From: Prevotella sp.
Lineage (GTDB): Bacteria > Bacteroidota > Bacteroidia > Bacteroidales > Bacteroidaceae
DNA: 7,189 bases
Reading direction: 5' to 3'
Assembly: GCA_017424205.1 (NCBI GenBank)
Contig: JAFPAS010000159.1
Coordinates: forward strand, 1-7,189
In this document: in pieces, positions 5,705 through 7,189 of the stretch
How positions within the stretch are numbered: the stretch's first letter is position 1
How the letters are laid out: the number at the start of each line of letters is the position of its first letter
The notes under the pieces: generated by a model
Told to the model about the DNA's origin: nothing
Database searches by the model: none
The model's input: only the letters and a program-made list of their open reading frames with translations
Made by a program: the position numbers and the translations under genes

Positions 5705-6596
5705 CGAACAACATAAAGAGCAGATAACCGAAAATCCGGTAATTGTCATCGAACGCGACGAGTCGCACTTTGATGCAGCACCTTCGCGCCCAAAACCTCA
5801 TCGCAGGTGGATAAAATATGCCGTTGCTGCATTATGCATGTCCGCTGCAGCCCTCATTTCCGTAGCCTGCTTCAGGCTGTGGACATATTATTATGATTAT
5901 GGCGTGTCAGTATCCGTCTCGCCAAGCGAGAATATAGCGAAGCTTCAGTCAGCGCCCCCAGCAGAGACGGCAGAAGTTGTGATGCATAGCGACAGCCTGT
6001 TAGGCGTGGCCTTAGATTTCTATGCCCTTCATGGCTTGCAGGGAGCAATAGAGTTTCAAGAGCCCGACACAGCCGATGTATCGGTCTATTTATATTGCCG
6101 TTCGGCAGACTTCACGGCAGACGGCCGCTATCTCGGTTCGCTCGTGGCAGATGGTCGCCCCTATCAGTCAGACACACACCGCCTAGGCTATATGGCCATG
6201 GCAAACGGCAATAATGTCATAGGCATATCACGATTCGAAACCGTCAGAGACCACACCATCAGCCATGGCGGCAGTTTCTTCCGCCAGTTTGTGCTTGTGA
6301 GCCATGGCGAGCTACCGTCGCAATTCCATCTTCATGGCAAGGTGGAGCGCTGCGCCATAGGCAGAATAGGCGAGCGGCTCTATTACGTTACGTCGCGCCA
6401 TAAAGAGACACTCTGGAGTTTTGCCGATGCGCTGCGCGAATACGGCTTCACCGATGCCATATATATCACCGGAGGAACAGACTACTCCTATTATCGAGAC
6501 CGACATGGCCGACGCCACGACATACACGATATAGCCCGTTATCCGCACCAGAAATGGCAGGGCATAACACCATGGCTGGTGTTCAGAAAAAGATAG
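5697..6596 (+). CDS. Membrane-anchored phosphodiester glycosidase-like (NAGPA/DUF2233) protein
   Basis: The 299 residues begin with a polar, cytoplasmic tail of about 38 residues ending in basic RPKPHRRWIK. One hydrophobic segment follows (about 40-60, YAVAALCMSAAALISVACF), so by the positive-inside rule the remaining 235 residues should be extracytoplasmic. There is no lipobox. The C-terminal part follows the NAGPA/DUF2233 pattern: GYMAMANGN (164-171), HGGSFFRQFVLVSHGEL (190-206), ERCAIGRIGERLYYVTSR (217-234; compare the family's RTAIG segment), then ETLWSFADALREYGFTDAIY and TGGTDYSYYRD (237-268). The last differs from the usual LDGGGS. Family members include enzymes that remove sugars from phosphodiester or related linkages; substrate here is unknown. 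The ATG at 5697 overlaps the LytTR gene by 8 nt with a strong Shine-Dalgarno sequence. A terminator follows directly, so this is the last gene of its unit. The fold assignment is by motif pattern only. Confidence 0.68.
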   Translation: MNNEQHKEQITENPVIVIERDESHFDAAPSRPKPHRRWIKYAVAALCMSAAALISVACFRLWTYYYDYGVSVSVSPSENIAKLQSAPPAETAEVVMHSDSLLGVALDFYALHGLQGAIEFQEPDTADVSVYLYCRSADFTADGRYLGSLVADGRPYQSDTHRLGYMAMANGNNVIGISRFETVRDHTISHGGSFFRQFVLVSHGELPSQFHLHGKVERCAIGRIGERLYYVTSRHKETLWSFADALREYGFTDAIYITGGTDYSYYRDRHGRRHDIHDIARYPHQKWQGITPWLVFRKR

Positions 6597-6605
6597 CACT
6601 TTAGT

Positions 6606-6640
6606 AAAGGGAAGAAGAGAAATACTTCTTCCTTTTTTTT
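6606..6640 (+). terminator. Intrinsic terminator after the NAGPA-like gene
   Basis: GGAAGAAG (6610-6617) and CTTCTTCC (6625-6632) form a perfect 8-bp stem with a 7-base loop, extended by one G-U and three A-U pairs using 6606-6609 and 6633-6636, followed by a run of eight T (6633-6640). It begins 9 bases after the stop codon and closes the unit containing the LytTR and membrane-protein genes, probably with ispH. Confidence 0.92.
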
Positions 6641-6757
6641 GTCTAAGTCAGAAATTATACCTTTTGTAGCATTAGGTTCTTCATTCTCACTTTCGTTTCC
6701 CATACAAAAAATATTTGAAATATGCAAGTCTTCGTAAAGTGCTGATATTCAGGTGAT

Positions 6758-6788
6758 TTTGATATTTGGAATATTTTACATACCTTTG
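6758..6788 (+). promoter_or_regulatory. Bacteroides-type primary-sigma promoter
   Basis: TTTG (6758-6761), a 19-bp gap, then TACCTTTG (6781-6788) fits the Bacteroides -33/-7 consensus TTTG and TANNTTTG exactly. Transcription would be expected to start near 6793-6797, giving a leader of about 60 nt before the ATG at 6856. The region 6641-6757 upstream is AT-rich, with no gene or other site I can support. Confidence 0.8.
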
Positions 6789-6803
6789 CACCGTCATTTC
6801 AGG

Positions 6804-6822
6804 CTTAACGCATCTCGTTAAG
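6804..6822 (+). promoter_or_regulatory. Leader hairpin in the 5' UTR of the last gene
   Basis: CTTAACG (6804-6810) and CGTTAAG (6816-6822) are perfect inverted arms around a 5-base loop, CATCT; a G-U pair can extend the stem by one. It starts about ten bases after the predicted transcription start and is followed by the T-rich TATTTTGTTT. It may stabilise the 5' end of the mRNA, act as a weak attenuator, or be an operator at DNA level; the sequence cannot decide. Confidence 0.55.
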
Positions 6823-6855
6823 TATTTTGTTTAATCCTTAAATTTTTTTCGTATT

Positions 6856-7189
6856 ATGAGCAAGATGAGAACCCGTTTAGAAGAAATCGTGTCTGTATGT
6901 AAACTGCTGCCAGCCTATGCTAAGGCTCTGACGGCTCTTGCCAAGGCGGTGTGTAATAGACGGAGAACACACGGATATTATGACGTGGATTTTATCAAGG
7001 TTGGCAAGAAATGGTATTGCAAGGTGCCGGGCTTCCCGCAGGAACTCTTTGAGCACACGATGATGGTATGTGGAGCGGCAAAGCTAATAGAGTATTACTC
7101 ACAGGGCGACACGGAGGTTAGGGCGCATATAAAAGTGGCAAAGGCGTACGAGGAGAAATACTATTGTGGCATGGCATTAGTCAGAACGA
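6856..7189 (+). CDS. Small unidentified protein, 5' part (3' end outside window)
   Basis: An open frame starts at ATG 6856 and is still open at the window edge after 111 codons. A promoter and leader precede it, so it is very likely a real gene despite lacking a visible stop. The N-terminus is basic and helical (MSKMRTRLEE, then KLLPAYAKALTALAKAVCNRRR to residue 37). A beta-like section follows: YYDVDFIKVGKKWYCKVPGFP (41-61), then ELFEHTMMVCGAAKLIEYYSQGDTEVRAHIKVAK (63-96) and KYYCGMALVRT (101-111). There is no signal peptide or membrane segment. The pattern WY..VP...., a short helix with GA..L, then a V-rich strand vaguely recalls small DUF6717-type proteins, but I do not claim this. Function unknown. 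The start has an AT-rich leader and no Shine-Dalgarno sequence; the ATG at 6865 is an alternative. Confidence 0.8.
   Translation, partial: MSKMRTRLEEIVSVCKLLPAYAKALTALAKAVCNRRRTHGYYDVDFIKVGKKWYCKVPGFPQELFEHTMMVCGAAKLIEYYSQGDTEVRAHIKVAKAYEEKYYCGMALVRT

Noticed and set aside
6638..6666. Second promoter candidate (TTTG at 6638-6641, TACCTTTTG at 6658-6666)
   Set aside because: The -7 element has an extra T and the gap is only 16 bp; TTTG is also part of the terminator T-run. The downstream site at 6758-6788 fits far better.

Overview
The window looks like chromosomal DNA of a Bacteroidales bacterium, most likely Prevotella-like. The reasons are: a downstream promoter of the Bacteroides primary-sigma type (TTTG, 19 bp, TANNTTTG); A-rich leaders with little or no Shine-Dalgarno sequence before most starts; a RecB-like/AddB-like recombination pair of the Bacteroidetes kind; and low-complexity, modular spacer repeats of a style familiar from Prevotella genomes. 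The genus is inferred from style, not from a database match. All genes that can be supported are on the + strand.

Layout. Positions 1-1010 hold the 3' end of an AddA/RecB-type helicase-nuclease: helicase motif VI followed by a PD-(D/E)XK nuclease domain. A 167-bp spacer with an 8-bp tandem repeat leads to a complete AddB-type partner nuclease (1178-4111) with a four-cysteine iron-sulfur staple. Together they should form the heterodimer that resects double-strand breaks for RecA-dependent repair. A 306-bp spacer (4112-4417) is filled with repeat modules and ends in a perfect 14-bp palindrome just before ispH (4418-5296), the last enzyme of the MEP isoprenoid pathway, with all its cluster cysteines and active-site residues.

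ispH is followed after 39 bp by a freestanding LytTR DNA-binding protein (5336-5704). That gene overlaps by 8 nt a single-pass membrane protein with a phosphodiester-glycosidase (NAGPA/DUF2233)-like domain (5697-6596), so the two look translationally coupled. A strong intrinsic terminator (6606-6640) closes this unit. A new transcription unit then starts: a good Bacteroides-type promoter (6758-6788), a leader containing a perfect 7-bp hairpin, and the 5' part of a small unidentified protein (from 6856) that runs off the window.

Two things stand out. First, the 3' ends of three successive genes (addA, addB, ispH) lie inside repeat-module sequence that recurs in the spacers, so the stop codons and the last residues appear to be supplied by repeats. 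Second, the LytTR/membrane-glycosidase pair is a compact two-gene cassette whose overlap suggests that regulator and extracytoplasmic protein work together; that functional link is inference.
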